Below, one piece after another: positions 1 to 9,359 of a DNA stretch of 64,000 nucleotides. Origin of the DNA: Metaclostridioides mangenotii (GTDB lineage Bacteria > Bacillota > Clostridia > Peptostreptococcales > Peptostreptococcaceae). The stretch is taken from contig NZ_JAHLOF010000005.1 of the NCBI RefSeq assembly GCF_018917235.1, forward strand, positions 121,129-185,128. Reading direction: 5' to 3'. The position numbers and the translations under genes were made by a program. Every line of letters begins with the position of its first letter. The stretch's first letter is position 1. The notes under the pieces were generated by a model. That model did not search any database. It was not told where the DNA came from and saw only the letters and a list, made by a program, of their open reading frames with translations.

Positions 1-424
1 CAATAATTTCTATATCCATCTTTCTTAACAAACTTCTAACTGCAGCATGAACTTGTGGCTTTGGACGATATGAACAAGAATCGTGCACAGAAAGAGTTAA
101 CCCAGAATATTTTGGTAAGGGTAAATTCTCTATAGAATCTAACACCTCCCATAAAGAGATTGTGTTTATCCCAGCATACAAACTACGAAAACGCCTATCA
201 CAACCTGCACAATTATTAATTATGGTAGACCCATTTTCCAATTTTGGATCATGATGACAACATATTTTATGCAGCTTCACTGGTCCAAAATATCTCTGTA
301 AAATTTTGAATATTTTTTCCTCTGATTCTGGCTTATATGTATTAAATGCACAGCCAATATTAAAATAGCATTTGTTCATATCTATGCTTGACAAGGGTAT
401 ACTTGAAAGTCGAAATCCATTCAT
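1..424 (-). CDS. Fe-S (CCG-type) protein, partial
   Basis: The reading frame starts with ATG at 424, six bases after a clear AGGAGG, and runs off the window start, so only about 141 N-terminal residues are visible. It is cysteine-rich, with motifs CCHHDP, CAGCDRRF and SVHDSCSYRPKP. These resemble the CCG-type iron-sulfur domains of heterodisulfide-reductase-B-like oxidoreductases, where the cysteines ligate a cluster. The substrate is unknown. The family call is from motif recognition only. Confidence 0.5.
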   Translation of the reverse strand, partial: MNGFRLSSIPLSSIDMNKCYFNIGCAFNTYKPESEEKIFKILQRYFGPVKLHKICCHHDPKLENGSTIINNCAGCDRRFRSLYAGINTISLWEVLDSIENLPLPKYSGLTLSVHDSCSYRPKPQVHAAVRSLLRKMDIEII

Positions 425-430
425 AAAAAA

Positions 431-938
431 CCTCCTATTAGTAAAATATAGTCATACTACTTCAAGTTGCAAATTATTTAAATACTCCGTCTTACGCTTG
501 AACTCTTAATCGTAATAAGGCGTCTTTTCCATTATACAACGCTTTTCCACACTTTGCTAGCAGTAGTAACAACCGCGCCCCTGTTTGTGATATATCTTGA
601 CCATCAGACAAAGGCGGCAGATATCTAATCAAGTATTGAAGAATAATTGAACATAATGGAAGTTTATTTAGTCACAATAAAAGAGAGGAATCGCAAGTTG
701 TAGGAATCGAACCTACTTAGCCTATATTTACATGTTGGAGCGATTCACCACCCCCGCCCAATCAACTAGAGAACCTGTCTTTGTTTGTATAAGACAAAAC
801 TCATTTCTCAAGTTTAAAATAATACTTATTATAGATAAAGATTTATAACAATTGAGTTATCTTGAATTTATCAAAGTTATACTCTCGACTTGTCTACGTT
901 ACTGGCTATGGTAAAATAGGCAATAAAAATGCATTTAA
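431..938. other. intergenic stretch with decayed sequence
   Basis: No intact gene is visible. On the minus strand around 520-640 one frame reads coherently for about 45 residues (it includes LSDGQDISQTGARLLLLLAK), which looks like a remnant of an unrecognised protein. A tRNA-like T-arm lies at about 691-720 and is listed separately. Confidence 0.4.
691..771 (-). other. tRNA-like 3' half (remnant)
   Basis: The minus strand carries a perfect T-arm (GTAGG-TTCGATT-CCTAC) followed by AACTTGCG. I could not find a matching 5' acceptor strand or an anticodon stem; the nearest 5' strand, CTAGTT, pairs imperfectly. It is most likely a tRNA fragment, for example a relic of an integration site, not a working tRNA. 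Confidence 0.25.
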
Positions 939-1064
939 ATGATCAGTAGAAGGAATAAACATATACATATAAGTGGGATATATGATGAAAAATATTTTGA
1001 AACTGCTGAGGGTAATATGTATAACATAGAGAATGCAGGTTGGATTTTGCGCTTACACAACTAA
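939..1064 (+). pseudogene. 3' fragment of a HEPN nuclease gene
   Basis: This 41-codon frame starts MISRRNKHIHISGIYDEKY. It is a near copy of the C-terminal part of the HEPN protein whose gene ends at 23659, which has MISRRNIHIHKGGICDKKY at the same place. The Arg-x4-His motif (RNKHIH) is kept. Similarity stops after TAEGNMYNIE, and unrelated residues lead to the stop. It is a truncated duplicate and is unlikely to encode a working enzyme. Its end touches the end of the VWA gene on the other strand. Confidence 0.7.
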
Positions 1065-3004
1065 TTATTAAAAATAGACTGCATATTTTTTCTTACTGCT
1101 TTTAGCAGTTCTTTTGGAAGTTTTTCTACTTGTTCACCAATCATTACTCCATGGGGTTGTTTGTATCCTTCATTCCATACGTAGTTAAATATTTTTTCAT
1201 TTGTCTTGCTATTTTTTCCTATTTGAAATGCATAGACTTCGACATTTTTAGATAATAATTCTTGTACAGCTTCTCTTGCTGATCCAGGAAAGCTTGACGC
1301 ACCGTCTGTAATTTCGAAGACTATCTTTATTTGTTTTCCATCTCTTAATTCTCTTTCCTGTTTAGGAGTAATTTTATTGGATATTTCTCTAAGGCAGCGT
1401 CCATCATCTGTTGCACCATCTGTTGCATTCAATTTTACGATTGAACGAATTATTTCACTTTTTTCTTTTTCATTAACATTTTTATCATTAAATTCTTTAA
1501 CATTATAGTGATTACTCCCAAAAAACCAGGTTTCACTCAAAACCTCTACTTTTTGATTCAATTGTTCTGCACTAATTTTTAAATACCTATTAAAATCATC
1601 TATTGACAGCAAAGTCACAGCCAAAGCTTTTCTAGCCGCCTCAATTTTTAATGCATCCATTGATCCTGAATTATCAATAACAAAAGAAATCTCTATTCTT
1701 TCAGGCAATATATCTGTTTTAGTCTCCAACAAGTACCTGTTAAAAATAGATAAATTTTTATAATTCCCCTTTTTTTCAGCCTCTATAAAATCTGGATAAG
1801 AATAAATAAAGCTATCCACATCTAGTTTTCCCTTTATTTGACTGTCCTTTTTTACACTTACTTCTTTTTTTGCATCTCCTATCAATTTTTTCCAAAATTG
1901 ACGCATCTGCTCTCTTTCTGATTTCATCTTATTTGAATAGAATTTAAACAATTGTTGGTCTGTTTGACTGATTCCGTAGGAATCTAAATCTACATTCCCT
2001 TGAATAGTTTCTTGTATACCAGCACTTATTTGCTCTTGTTGGTCTAGCATTTCTTCTAAAATTTTGTCCACTTCTTCTTGTGTAGATTCCAGTGAGTCTG
2101 GCGCTTCATCTTCTTCAGATTGTTCAAAAGGACTTTGACTTCCTTTATCTAGCTCTTTTTTCTGACCTTTTGATTCATAAAATTCCATCTCATCAATTTC
2201 TTCTTTCCACAATTGCTCAAAAGTAGGAAAAACAAAAGATCGAAAGAAAGAATCTCTTTCTACAATCCCATGATTATTATTTATCTGTCTTATTAATTGA
2301 TAATTTATAAACTCAAAGTAAGGCTGATTAAAAATTTTTCTATCCATTGTATTTTTAATATATTCTTCGATTTTAAGATTGTCTTTATATAACTCGATAA
2401 TTAAGAAACTATTTGCAAAAGCTCTATGTTTAGGAATTTGAAAAATCGAATCAATAGTCTTTCCTGTTTGCTTCATATATGAAATGATTTTTTCATAGTT
2501 CTCTCCATCTCTATAAATAGGGCATAACTGCAAAACTCTTAGAAAAGATGTGTACTTATCCAGAGTATATAACAAATCAATAATTTCCCTTCTTATATAA
2601 TTGAAAATTATTTTGGGTTGATATGCAGGATCTTGTTCTAGTCCTTCTTTTTTTATTCTATCTAAAATATAGCTTGACATGTGATCAATTTCTTTCTGCC
2701 AATCATTTTTTCTACGAAAATATTTTTTAGTGTGTTTTTTCCAATCGTGATATAGGGCTAATTCATAGTAGATATGCCACATGATTTGGTTATTATCTAA
2801 TTTTTTATCCAAAAAACTCTCCAATGGCAAGTACAAAATTCCATTGTAAGAGTCTAATATAAATCTTTGTAATTTGGGATCAGGAATATACATTAGACTT
2901 GAGTCTCCAGTAAATGTGACTAACGATCGTTGTTCTTTTTTTAAAAACTCCTCACAGTGTATTTTAGATTTTTCAATTAAACTCTGTTCATCAAAGTCAA
3001 GCAT
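1061..3004 (-). CDS. VWA-domain protein of MoxR/propeller/VWA triad
   Basis: This 647-residue protein is the last gene of a three-gene operon, 12 bases after the propeller-like gene. The C-terminal third (about 435-630) is a von Willebrand A domain with an intact metal site: the DxSxS motif DNSGS at 444-448, a Thr in NATDGATDD near 530, and EITDG near 567. An acidic low-complexity linker spans about 280-330. The N-terminal 280 residues are helical; a segment WHIYYELALYHD (76-87) recalls the metallopeptidase-like domains that sometimes precede VWA, but no HExxH is present. No signal peptide is seen, so it is probably cytosolic. VWA proteins paired with MoxR ATPases are usually assembly or remodelling partners. 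The specific role is unknown. Confidence 0.8.
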   Translation of the reverse strand: MLDFDEQSLIEKSKIHCEEFLKKEQRSLVTFTGDSSLMYIPDPKLQRFILDSYNGILYLPLESFLDKKLDNNQIMWHIYYELALYHDWKKHTKKYFRRKNDWQKEIDHMSSYILDRIKKEGLEQDPAYQPKIIFNYIRREIIDLLYTLDKYTSFLRVLQLCPIYRDGENYEKIISYMKQTGKTIDSIFQIPKHRAFANSFLIIELYKDNLKIEEYIKNTMDRKIFNQPYFEFINYQLIRQINNNHGIVERDSFFRSFVFPTFEQLWKEEIDEMEFYESKGQKKELDKGSQSPFEQSEEDEAPDSLESTQEEVDKILEEMLDQQEQISAGIQETIQGNVDLDSYGISQTDQQLFKFYSNKMKSEREQMRQFWKKLIGDAKKEVSVKKDSQIKGKLDVDSFIYSYPDFIEAEKKGNYKNLSIFNRYLLETKTDILPERIEISFVIDNSGSMDALKIEAARKALAVTLLSIDDFNRYLKISAEQLNQKVEVLSETWFFGSNHYNVKEFNDKNVNEKEKSEIIRSIVKLNATDGATDDGRCLREISNKITPKQERELRDGKQIKIVFEITDGASSFPGSAREAVQELLSKNVEVYAFQIGKNSKTNEKIFNYVWNEGYKQPHGVMIGEQVEKLPKELLKAVRKNMQSIFNN

Positions 3005-3016
3005 ACTCGTTACCTC

Positions 3017-4255
3017 CTATTGATGTAGTGGTTGATCCCACAAGCTTTTTGGTGTATCAATACGATCAATATCCAACAAATTTATTTTGCCTTCTATATC
3101 AATTCCTATATATTTTGAAATACCCAAATTTAATACATTGGTACAAAAAGTATCCTCAATTGTCACCTCTTCATTTAAATGCCAATTCCCAAAATTTTCT
3201 TCAAGTAAATATATGATTCCATCTTCACTCAAAACTACAGCTGTTCCTTTTTTTGATTGAACATCAAATAAATTGCCTTTTAAATCATAAATCTCACCTT
3301 TAACAATTTTTGAATTTTTATATAAAGAAAATATCTTAAGCTGTCCGTTATTTCCTATCGTTATAAGAGAATCCTTGCTTCCACCTTCATCTTCTAGTAA
3401 TCTAACCTGTCTTATCTCATTATTTAGAAAGTCTATTTTTTCTGTAATGATAAGTTGTCTATTCTCATATTTGATAAAATACAACTCTCCTAGCTTTGTC
3501 CCAGCTACAAAATAATCTTCTTCAATTTTTTCAAGTGTGGTCAAATTTTGAACAGTACAAAATACATCTTTATGAAAAATCAAGCTATATTCATTATTTT
3601 CTTTTATTATTTCAACTAAATTTAACTTTTCATCTAAGTCTTCAACTACAAGTAAACCATCTCTAATTTCTAAACATCTTTGAAATCCATCAAATTTGTG
3701 ACTTTTTTGAACTTTATTAACTTTAATCTGTCCGTCTACATTAGGTATTTGATCAAAATTATCGCTTGACAGTAGATAGCTTTCTCCAGTTATATCAAAA
3801 AGTAAAATTTCCTTATCATTCAATTGATACATAAATGAAATTCTTCTTTTAAGCTCTTTGATAGGAGGACTCCACTCTACTCTTATTGAATTACTCTCAT
3901 AAAAACCCTCCACTGAATCTATATAAAAAAATTGGACGTTCTTATCTATACTACTTGTAATAAAAAGATTTTTACTAATCCTTAATGCAGTTTGTAAAAA
4001 ACTATCAAAGCTAAAAGCTCCTAATTGCTTTATAGGATTTATTTGCATCGTTGTTGTTTTTATATTATTTACATAAACTCTATAATATGGTATTAGGCTT
4101 CTCAATAACTCCTCTTCCATTTGTGAAAGTTCATATAACTGTTTTTCAAAATCATCATCCAAAATTCCATTCGTTTGACATTTATTCAATTTTTCCCTTA
4201 AATCTGCAACTTGACTCTTAAAATCTTTTCCGTCTATTGACAAATTTATTTTCAT
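3017..4255 (-). CDS. beta-propeller-like protein of the triad
   Basis: This 412-residue protein overlaps the upstream ATPase gene by four bases (ATGA) and is followed after 12 bases by the VWA gene, so the three are translationally linked. Residues 5-60 look like a short coiled coil. From about 60 to 400 the protein is built of repeated short beta-strand units separated by Gly/Asp/Asn turns (for example GELYFIKYENRQLIITEKI and GQLKIFSLYKN), as in WD40-like or PQQ-like propellers. I do not recognise a specific family. It may be the recognition or scaffold subunit of the system; that is inference from its position between ATPase and VWA partner. No export signal is seen. Confidence 0.7.
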   Translation of the reverse strand: MKINLSIDGKDFKSQVADLREKLNKCQTNGILDDDFEKQLYELSQMEEELLRSLIPYYRVYVNNIKTTTMQINPIKQLGAFSFDSFLQTALRISKNLFITSSIDKNVQFFYIDSVEGFYESNSIRVEWSPPIKELKRRISFMYQLNDKEILLFDITGESYLLSSDNFDQIPNVDGQIKVNKVQKSHKFDGFQRCLEIRDGLLVVEDLDEKLNLVEIIKENNEYSLIFHKDVFCTVQNLTTLEKIEEDYFVAGTKLGELYFIKYENRQLIITEKIDFLNNEIRQVRLLEDEGGSKDSLITIGNNGQLKIFSLYKNSKIVKGEIYDLKGNLFDVQSKKGTAVVLSEDGIIYLLEENFGNWHLNEEVTIEDTFCTNVLNLGISKYIGIDIEGKINLLDIDRIDTPKSLWDQPLHQ

Positions 4256-6363
4256 TTTTGTCCTCCATTATCTTCTAAGTATTCAAATAAATATTTTGAA
4301 TGCTCTAAATGAGATAATTTTTGGTCTAATTCCTGATATTTCTTTGCATCTATTCTCGATGAATAATCAATATCACTTTTAAAATCTTCTATTAACCCTT
4401 TTGGCAAATTTTTTCTAGGTATTCCCAAGCCGAATATTAAATGAACTACGTCTAAATAACTTAGGGTTTCTACTGATGGACGAACATAATAGTATGGACT
4501 TGTACGAATTTCATCATATGTCGTCGTTGATTCTCCTATACCTTTTACCTCAATATTCCATCCTTCTCCAGCAGGAAAGAAACCAAATCGCACTGCTTGT
4601 GAGAGTATATAGTTTTTATCGTCAGGGTAAGTAATTGAACTAATAAAACCATCCCATAAGGCTTTACTCAAATCTTTTTCTTCACCTTGATTCCAATTAT
4701 CTAAAACATGTAAAATATTTCGTATTGATAATACAGATTCTCGTAGCTCTAGCTCACCTATTCCAGAATCAACTTTTATCTTATTATCTTTCCACTTACC
4801 CATAAAAACATTCTGAGTAACTCTACATAATTGAGAAAATCTATACAATTCTTCTAATGTTCTTCTTGGATTAGGAATGTGAATACTTCCATTTTTATCA
4901 GCTAATCGTGTCATTATTATTCTAAAAAGTTCATTTTTTTCTGGAAACTCTTGATCTGCTAATGACCCTGTTATCTGCTGAGGTACATAGTTGTATTCAA
5001 TCGTTACGAAGCGTGATTTAAAGGCTGGGTTTAGTTCATTTGTTCCTTCATAATTAACCATTTGTGTTGAAAGATTTCCTGTTCCGATAAATCCAAATCC
5101 AGGTTTGATTAATACAGGACCAACACCAGTTATATAAGCTGTACTTCCCGAATGACGTTGTAATATATCATTTAATGCAATTAGGTTTTGCATGGCAATT
5201 GTATTTAATTCATCCACTATTACAGGTCGACCTTCTTTTACTGCAATCAAAATTTCTCTTTCTATTTTTTTTATTTCAGTTCCAAATGCACTATTTTTTG
5301 CTACAAATAAGTCAGAGAAACTTTTCCATATTTGAATCTTAAGCTGCAATTGCTCTTGTTCCGTCATACTCTCTAGCCTTTCTTTGTGTTCATCCATCCA
5401 CTCATAAAAATCCACTATAATCATGTTTAGATAATCTGCATATGAACCTTGAGAAAAGCTGTGATTTAGAGATAAAGTCTTCTCTACAAACATATCTTCA
5501 TAAGTTAAATTATGAGAACCAGATATAAAAAGCGGCTGCAAAGATTCTAATTCTGCTTTGCTTCCATTAGTTAAAATGTTTTTATAGTAAAGTTTTCTTT
5601 CTCTATTAAACTCTCTAAATTTTTGAATAGCTTCGTTTTCTGTTGCATTTTGGTTTACAGAAAACCACTTATCCATCTTCTCTTCTAATTCTATTTGTAT
5701 CTTATTTTGAATAGTAAAATCTAAGGCTGCTTCAGTCGCTAATTGTGTTTTACCACTCCCTAAATGCCCTACAATATATACAGGAATACCTAAGTTCAGT
5801 GAATCTATTAATTTCTGCTTTGCTTTAACTACATAAGGAACAGCTATTAAACGTTTTTGTTGTTGTGTTTCGATATCACTTAATAATTGACGTTTATAAT
5901 AAAACCCCCATGCTTCTGAAGACCTACTTATAATTTCTTCTAGCTTATTTTCTAATCTTTCTATGCGATCAACACGATATCTTGTAGCAGAATTACTCCC
6001 ATAGTGACCGTAATTGTTATTCTCGCTACTTACCCTTCTTTCCCAACGAAGAAAAAATCTTTCGTATTCAATTAAATTTTCAATTTCTTGTATCTTTTTA
6101 CCCTTATTATTTGTTTCTTCTTCTACAAAAACTTTATATTTTTCATAATAAATATTATTCTTTCTGGGATCAGGATGAGTTGTGTCATCCCTTTCTTTAA
6201 ATCTTCTAAATGCATTAAAAAACGATCCATGCTCTTCTATTTTTATATTAATCTCATATTCTGATGATTTTAAAGCTTCTCTGCGTAAATCCTCTTCATA
6301 CCAACACTGCATTTCTACTATAGTAGGAATATAAACTTGTTTTGAATTTTCTTGTTTTTTCAC
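4252..6363 (-). CDS. AAA+ ATPase, MoxR-like, first gene of the triad
   Basis: This 703-residue ATPase has Walker A GHLGSGKT (199-206), Walker B VIVDELNT (381-388), a sensor-1 Asn in GTGN (427-430) and an arginine finger in SRF (450-452), an AAA+ layout close to MoxR/dynein-type enzymes. The N-terminal 180 residues are charged and helical and have no family I recognise; a long insertion (about 215-375) separates Walker A and B. The start is GTG at 6363, eight bases after AAAGGAGG. An out-of-frame ATG-TGA overlaps the start. The protein probably uses ATP to remodel a target together with the propeller and VWA proteins encoded downstream. Confidence 0.8.
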   Translation of the reverse strand: MKKQENSKQVYIPTIVEMQCWYEEDLRREALKSSEYEINIKIEEHGSFFNAFRRFKERDDTTHPDPRKNNIYYEKYKVFVEEETNNKGKKIQEIENLIEYERFFLRWERRVSSENNNYGHYGSNSATRYRVDRIERLENKLEEIISRSSEAWGFYYKRQLLSDIETQQQKRLIAVPYVVKAKQKLIDSLNLGIPVYIVGHLGSGKTQLATEAALDFTIQNKIQIELEEKMDKWFSVNQNATENEAIQKFREFNRERKLYYKNILTNGSKAELESLQPLFISGSHNLTYEDMFVEKTLSLNHSFSQGSYADYLNMIIVDFYEWMDEHKERLESMTEQEQLQLKIQIWKSFSDLFVAKNSAFGTEIKKIEREILIAVKEGRPVIVDELNTIAMQNLIALNDILQRHSGSTAYITGVGPVLIKPGFGFIGTGNLSTQMVNYEGTNELNPAFKSRFVTIEYNYVPQQITGSLADQEFPEKNELFRIIMTRLADKNGSIHIPNPRRTLEELYRFSQLCRVTQNVFMGKWKDNKIKVDSGIGELELRESVLSIRNILHVLDNWNQGEEKDLSKALWDGFISSITYPDDKNYILSQAVRFGFFPAGEGWNIEVKGIGESTTTYDEIRTSPYYYVRPSVETLSYLDVVHLIFGLGIPRKNLPKGLIEDFKSDIDYSSRIDAKKYQELDQKLSHLEHSKYLFEYLEDNGGQK

Positions 6364-6444
6364 ATAAGGTTCCTCCTTTATAAAGTACTGTGTAATATTA
6401 CCAATATACCAAACTATAACATAGATAATAAATGTATATAAATT

Positions 6445-6475
6445 AAAATCCCGATTTTTTCAAATTCGGGATTTT
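6445..6475 (-). terminator. terminator of ohyA
   Basis: A 10-bp stem (AAAATCCCGA/TCGGGATTTT) lies 27 bases after the ohyA stop codon in the direction of transcription and separates ohyA from the MoxR-like operon. Confidence 0.75.
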
Positions 6476-6501
6476 AATCAAATTATCTAACTGTTGTATT
6501 G

Positions 6502-8295
6502 TTAAATAATTCCATGTTCTTTCAATAATTCTTCTATGTCTGTTCCTGCTACTTGTTTTAAGATTTTACGTTTAGTTAGTGGAGGTAAATCAATTTTTGG
6601 TTTTTCTCCATCTAGTAAACACTTACCTGCATTTAATAAATAACGTAAATCATATCTTGAACCAAATACTTCAGGAACTCCTTTTTCAACTCCAGTCAAT
6701 ACATATACTGCTTCCATTGCTGTACGTCCTGAATATTCAATAGTAAATACTGTGTCACGTCCTGGATCATCTAGTGTCTCTGCAAATTGTCCAAGGAAGG
6801 CGAAGTTTACTGCATTCTTTGGTACAACATAAGGACGATCTCCTAATTCACGAACCATAAACTGTGATGTGATAAATGGCATCATAACAGGAACTGCAGT
6901 GCAAGATTCTGCCAATTCTTCGATTTGATCTACAGGAACTCCTATATGATATAACCATTCTTTTGTAATTTCCTTACCAGTACAATTTCTCATCGGTTTT
7001 TTAATGTAGTCTCCATCAATATCTGAGAACAACCCGTATACCCAAACAACAACGTCCTTTTCTGGCTGTCCATAATATTGTTCTTGACGATTTATTGTCC
7101 AACTCATCAACCATGAAGAGTCAAGCGCTGAAACAATACCGCCGGTTACAGTACGCCCGCCATATGGTGAACGTTTTGTAATCTTTTCTATGTATTCAGG
7201 AACACGTTCATCATGACAAGTTACTGTACAAGACTCCCAATTAGATTTTTCAGTGTCTGTACAGAATTTATCTGGATTACCAAATTCATCTGATTGAGCC
7301 GCTATATTTCTCCATAACTTCCAGCAACCTTCTGGTTCTCTATTAAATGGAGCAGGAGTATTATCATCACCATATCCAGAACCTTCAGTCATAGAACCAT
7401 TAGTTATAAACACTAGGTCGTTTTCTGTTAAGTCTATAGAAATATCTTTTCCATTTTTATCTTTTGCAACTATTTTTTTAGCAACTTTTTTATCGTCTGT
7501 AATTGAGAACTCAACATTATCAACAGTAACTCCATATTCAAATTTAGCACCATGGTCTTGTAAATATTTAACCATAGGTTTTACAAATGAAGTAAATTGA
7601 TCATGGCGTGAGAACTGTAAAGCTGAAAGATCAGGTAATCCCCCAACGTGGTGTATAAATCTGTTCATGTATAATTTCATTTCTAAAGCACTATGCCAAT
7701 TTTCAAAGGCAAACATTGTTCTCCAGTATGTCCAGAAATCACTATCTAAAAGCTCTTCAGAGAAAATATCTTCAATAGATTTATTTTCAAGTTCTTTATC
7801 AGACATATTTACAAAAGAAGCTAATTCCATTGCTAAATCTTGTCCTAAATTAAATTTTCCATTGTCATATCTTTCACCTTGATTTTTAGTAATACGACAA
7901 TTACTAAAGTTTGGATCATCGTAGTTTGTATAAAAAAAGTGATCTAACACAGTCATATTAGGATCTTCTGTAGATGGTAATGAACTAAATAAGCTCCATA
8001 ATACTTCAAAACAATGACCCATTTCACGTCCACCACGTGCCACATAACCTGCATTTTGACGAACTTCTCCGTCTAAAGATCCTCCTGGTATGTCTAATTG
8101 CTCTAGAAAAGTAATCTTGCTTCCATCCATATGAGCGTCACGAATTAAAAAACATCCTGCAGCCAAAGCGCCAATTCCTGTACCTATTAAGTAAGCTTGC
8201 TTTTCTTCAATTCCTTTAGGTTTTCTTGCATTTACTAAAGAATGGTAAGTTCCATTTGTAAGTGTAAGTCTATCATCATGTGTCTTTAATTTCAT
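6502..8295 (-). CDS. ohyA: oleate hydratase (MCRA family)
   Basis: At 597 residues this is the usual length for FAD-dependent oleate hydratase, formerly the myosin-cross-reactive antigen. The enzyme adds water to the cis-9 double bond of oleic and related acids to give 10-hydroxy fatty acids and helps bacteria tolerate host unsaturated fatty acids. An FAD-binding Rossmann motif GTGIGALAAG lies at 38-47 and the conserved RGGREM segment, with the catalytic-loop Glu, at 87-92. A TetR-family gene lies upstream on the same strand, separated by about 255 bases that hold a 57-base palindrome; regulation of ohyA by that repressor is plausible. The protein is probably cytosolic and membrane-associated. 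Confidence 0.93.
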   Translation of the reverse strand: MKLKTHDDRLTLTNGTYHSLVNARKPKGIEEKQAYLIGTGIGALAAGCFLIRDAHMDGSKITFLEQLDIPGGSLDGEVRQNAGYVARGGREMGHCFEVLWSLFSSLPSTEDPNMTVLDHFFYTNYDDPNFSNCRITKNQGERYDNGKFNLGQDLAMELASFVNMSDKELENKSIEDIFSEELLDSDFWTYWRTMFAFENWHSALEMKLYMNRFIHHVGGLPDLSALQFSRHDQFTSFVKPMVKYLQDHGAKFEYGVTVDNVEFSITDDKKVAKKIVAKDKNGKDISIDLTENDLVFITNGSMTEGSGYGDDNTPAPFNREPEGCWKLWRNIAAQSDEFGNPDKFCTDTEKSNWESCTVTCHDERVPEYIEKITKRSPYGGRTVTGGIVSALDSSWLMSWTINRQEQYYGQPEKDVVVWVYGLFSDIDGDYIKKPMRNCTGKEITKEWLYHIGVPVDQIEELAESCTAVPVMMPFITSQFMVRELGDRPYVVPKNAVNFAFLGQFAETLDDPGRDTVFTIEYSGRTAMEAVYVLTGVEKGVPEVFGSRYDLRYLLNAGKCLLDGEKPKIDLPPLTKRKILKQVAGTDIEELLKEHGII

Positions 8296-8440
8296 TTTAT
8301 CTCCTTCTTTCTCAATTTTAAATAGTCTTCTAAAGAATACTATTCCAGTAATAAATAATAAGTCCTTCTTTAGCTTTGTGAGTACTTATTATCTGTAAGA
8401 CTAGTATAAATCTATAATATAGTTTTTTTGTGTCTTTTTC

Positions 8441-8497
8441 ATTAGACAAATTAACTGCGGTGTTCGAATTTCGAACACCGCAGTTAATTTGTCTAAT
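8441..8497. repeat. 57-base perfect palindrome between tetR and ohyA
   Basis: Two arms of 28 bases are exact reverse complements around a single central base (8469). The sequence begins ATTAGACAAATTAACTGCGG. A T-run follows it only on the plus strand (TAATTTTTAGG), so it is not a standard terminator for the minus-strand tetR gene. It could act as a cruciform, an operator or an RNA hairpin. Confidence 0.85.
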
Positions 8498-8550
8498 TTT
8501 TAGGCATTGATATTAAAATGTCTGATAAAAAAATCTACCACTACTTTTTA

Positions 8551-9120
8551 CTAGGTATCATTCATACCAGCACTTCGCATAAGGGATAACTCAATGTTCC
8601 CATAGAAGAGATACCCAATTCGTCTAATGATAGTATCAGGGTCTTCCTTCATTCCAGAAGCAATCCAGCGTAGTACCATTTCAGTGAGGGCGCACTGATA
8701 AAAGGAAGCAATCAGTTTTCTATCTCCTGTCGAAGCAGAGATATCATCGCTTACTTTTTCAACATACCGAATCATAACATTTCCTGATACATTGTATATA
8801 TAGTTCACCAATTCTTCTCTCTGCATGGAATTATATACATGATAAATAGCTGTTTTATTCTCTAATGCAAATTTAGTAGCCACAATAAAGCTCTCCTCCC
8901 AGGAGAGTGTATCATTATATTCATCAATTACTGTCTGAAGTTCTGTTCGGAACAGCTCTGACAGAAGCGCATATACATCTGCGTAGTAATAATAAAAAGT
9001 ATTTCTGTTAATCTCACACGTTGTAGCAATATCCTTAACTGTGATTTTGTTAAGTGGACGCTCATTCAGCATCTTTATGAATGCATCTCTAATCATTTTT
9101 TTGGTATATTGCTGTGCCAA
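8551..9120 (-). CDS. TetR-family transcriptional regulator
   Basis: This 189-residue protein has the TetR-type N-terminal helix-turn-helix (about 1-55; ITVKDIATTCEINRNTFYYYY) and a helical C-terminal effector and dimerisation domain resembling the TetR_C DhaS/FasR-like group. It lies upstream of ohyA on the same strand and is a good candidate for a fatty-acid-responsive repressor of that gene, but the ligand cannot be read from sequence. Start and length fit the family. Confidence 0.85.
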   Translation of the reverse strand: MAQQYTKKMIRDAFIKMLNERPLNKITVKDIATTCEINRNTFYYYYADVYALLSELFRTELQTVIDEYNDTLSWEESFIVATKFALENKTAIYHVYNSMQREELVNYIYNVSGNVMIRYVEKVSDDISASTGDRKLIASFYQCALTEMVLRWIASGMKEDPDTIIRRIGYLFYGNIELSLMRSAGMNDT

Positions 9121-9359
9121 GTCGCCACCTCCTTAACGCTTTATCTGTATACAATATCATAACTCATGGTAAGTTATTTGAAAGTAATTCATCATCATTT
9201 GGCTTATTATACTTCTCAAACCCTTATGAAACAGCTGTAATCTAATCTGTCTACACAATCCAAATACTTAATTAATTCCAATAATACCCTTTATTTTATG
9301 CTGATACTTTACATCAGTATTTTAAACATATTATATCATACAAATAGGCAAAACACTAA

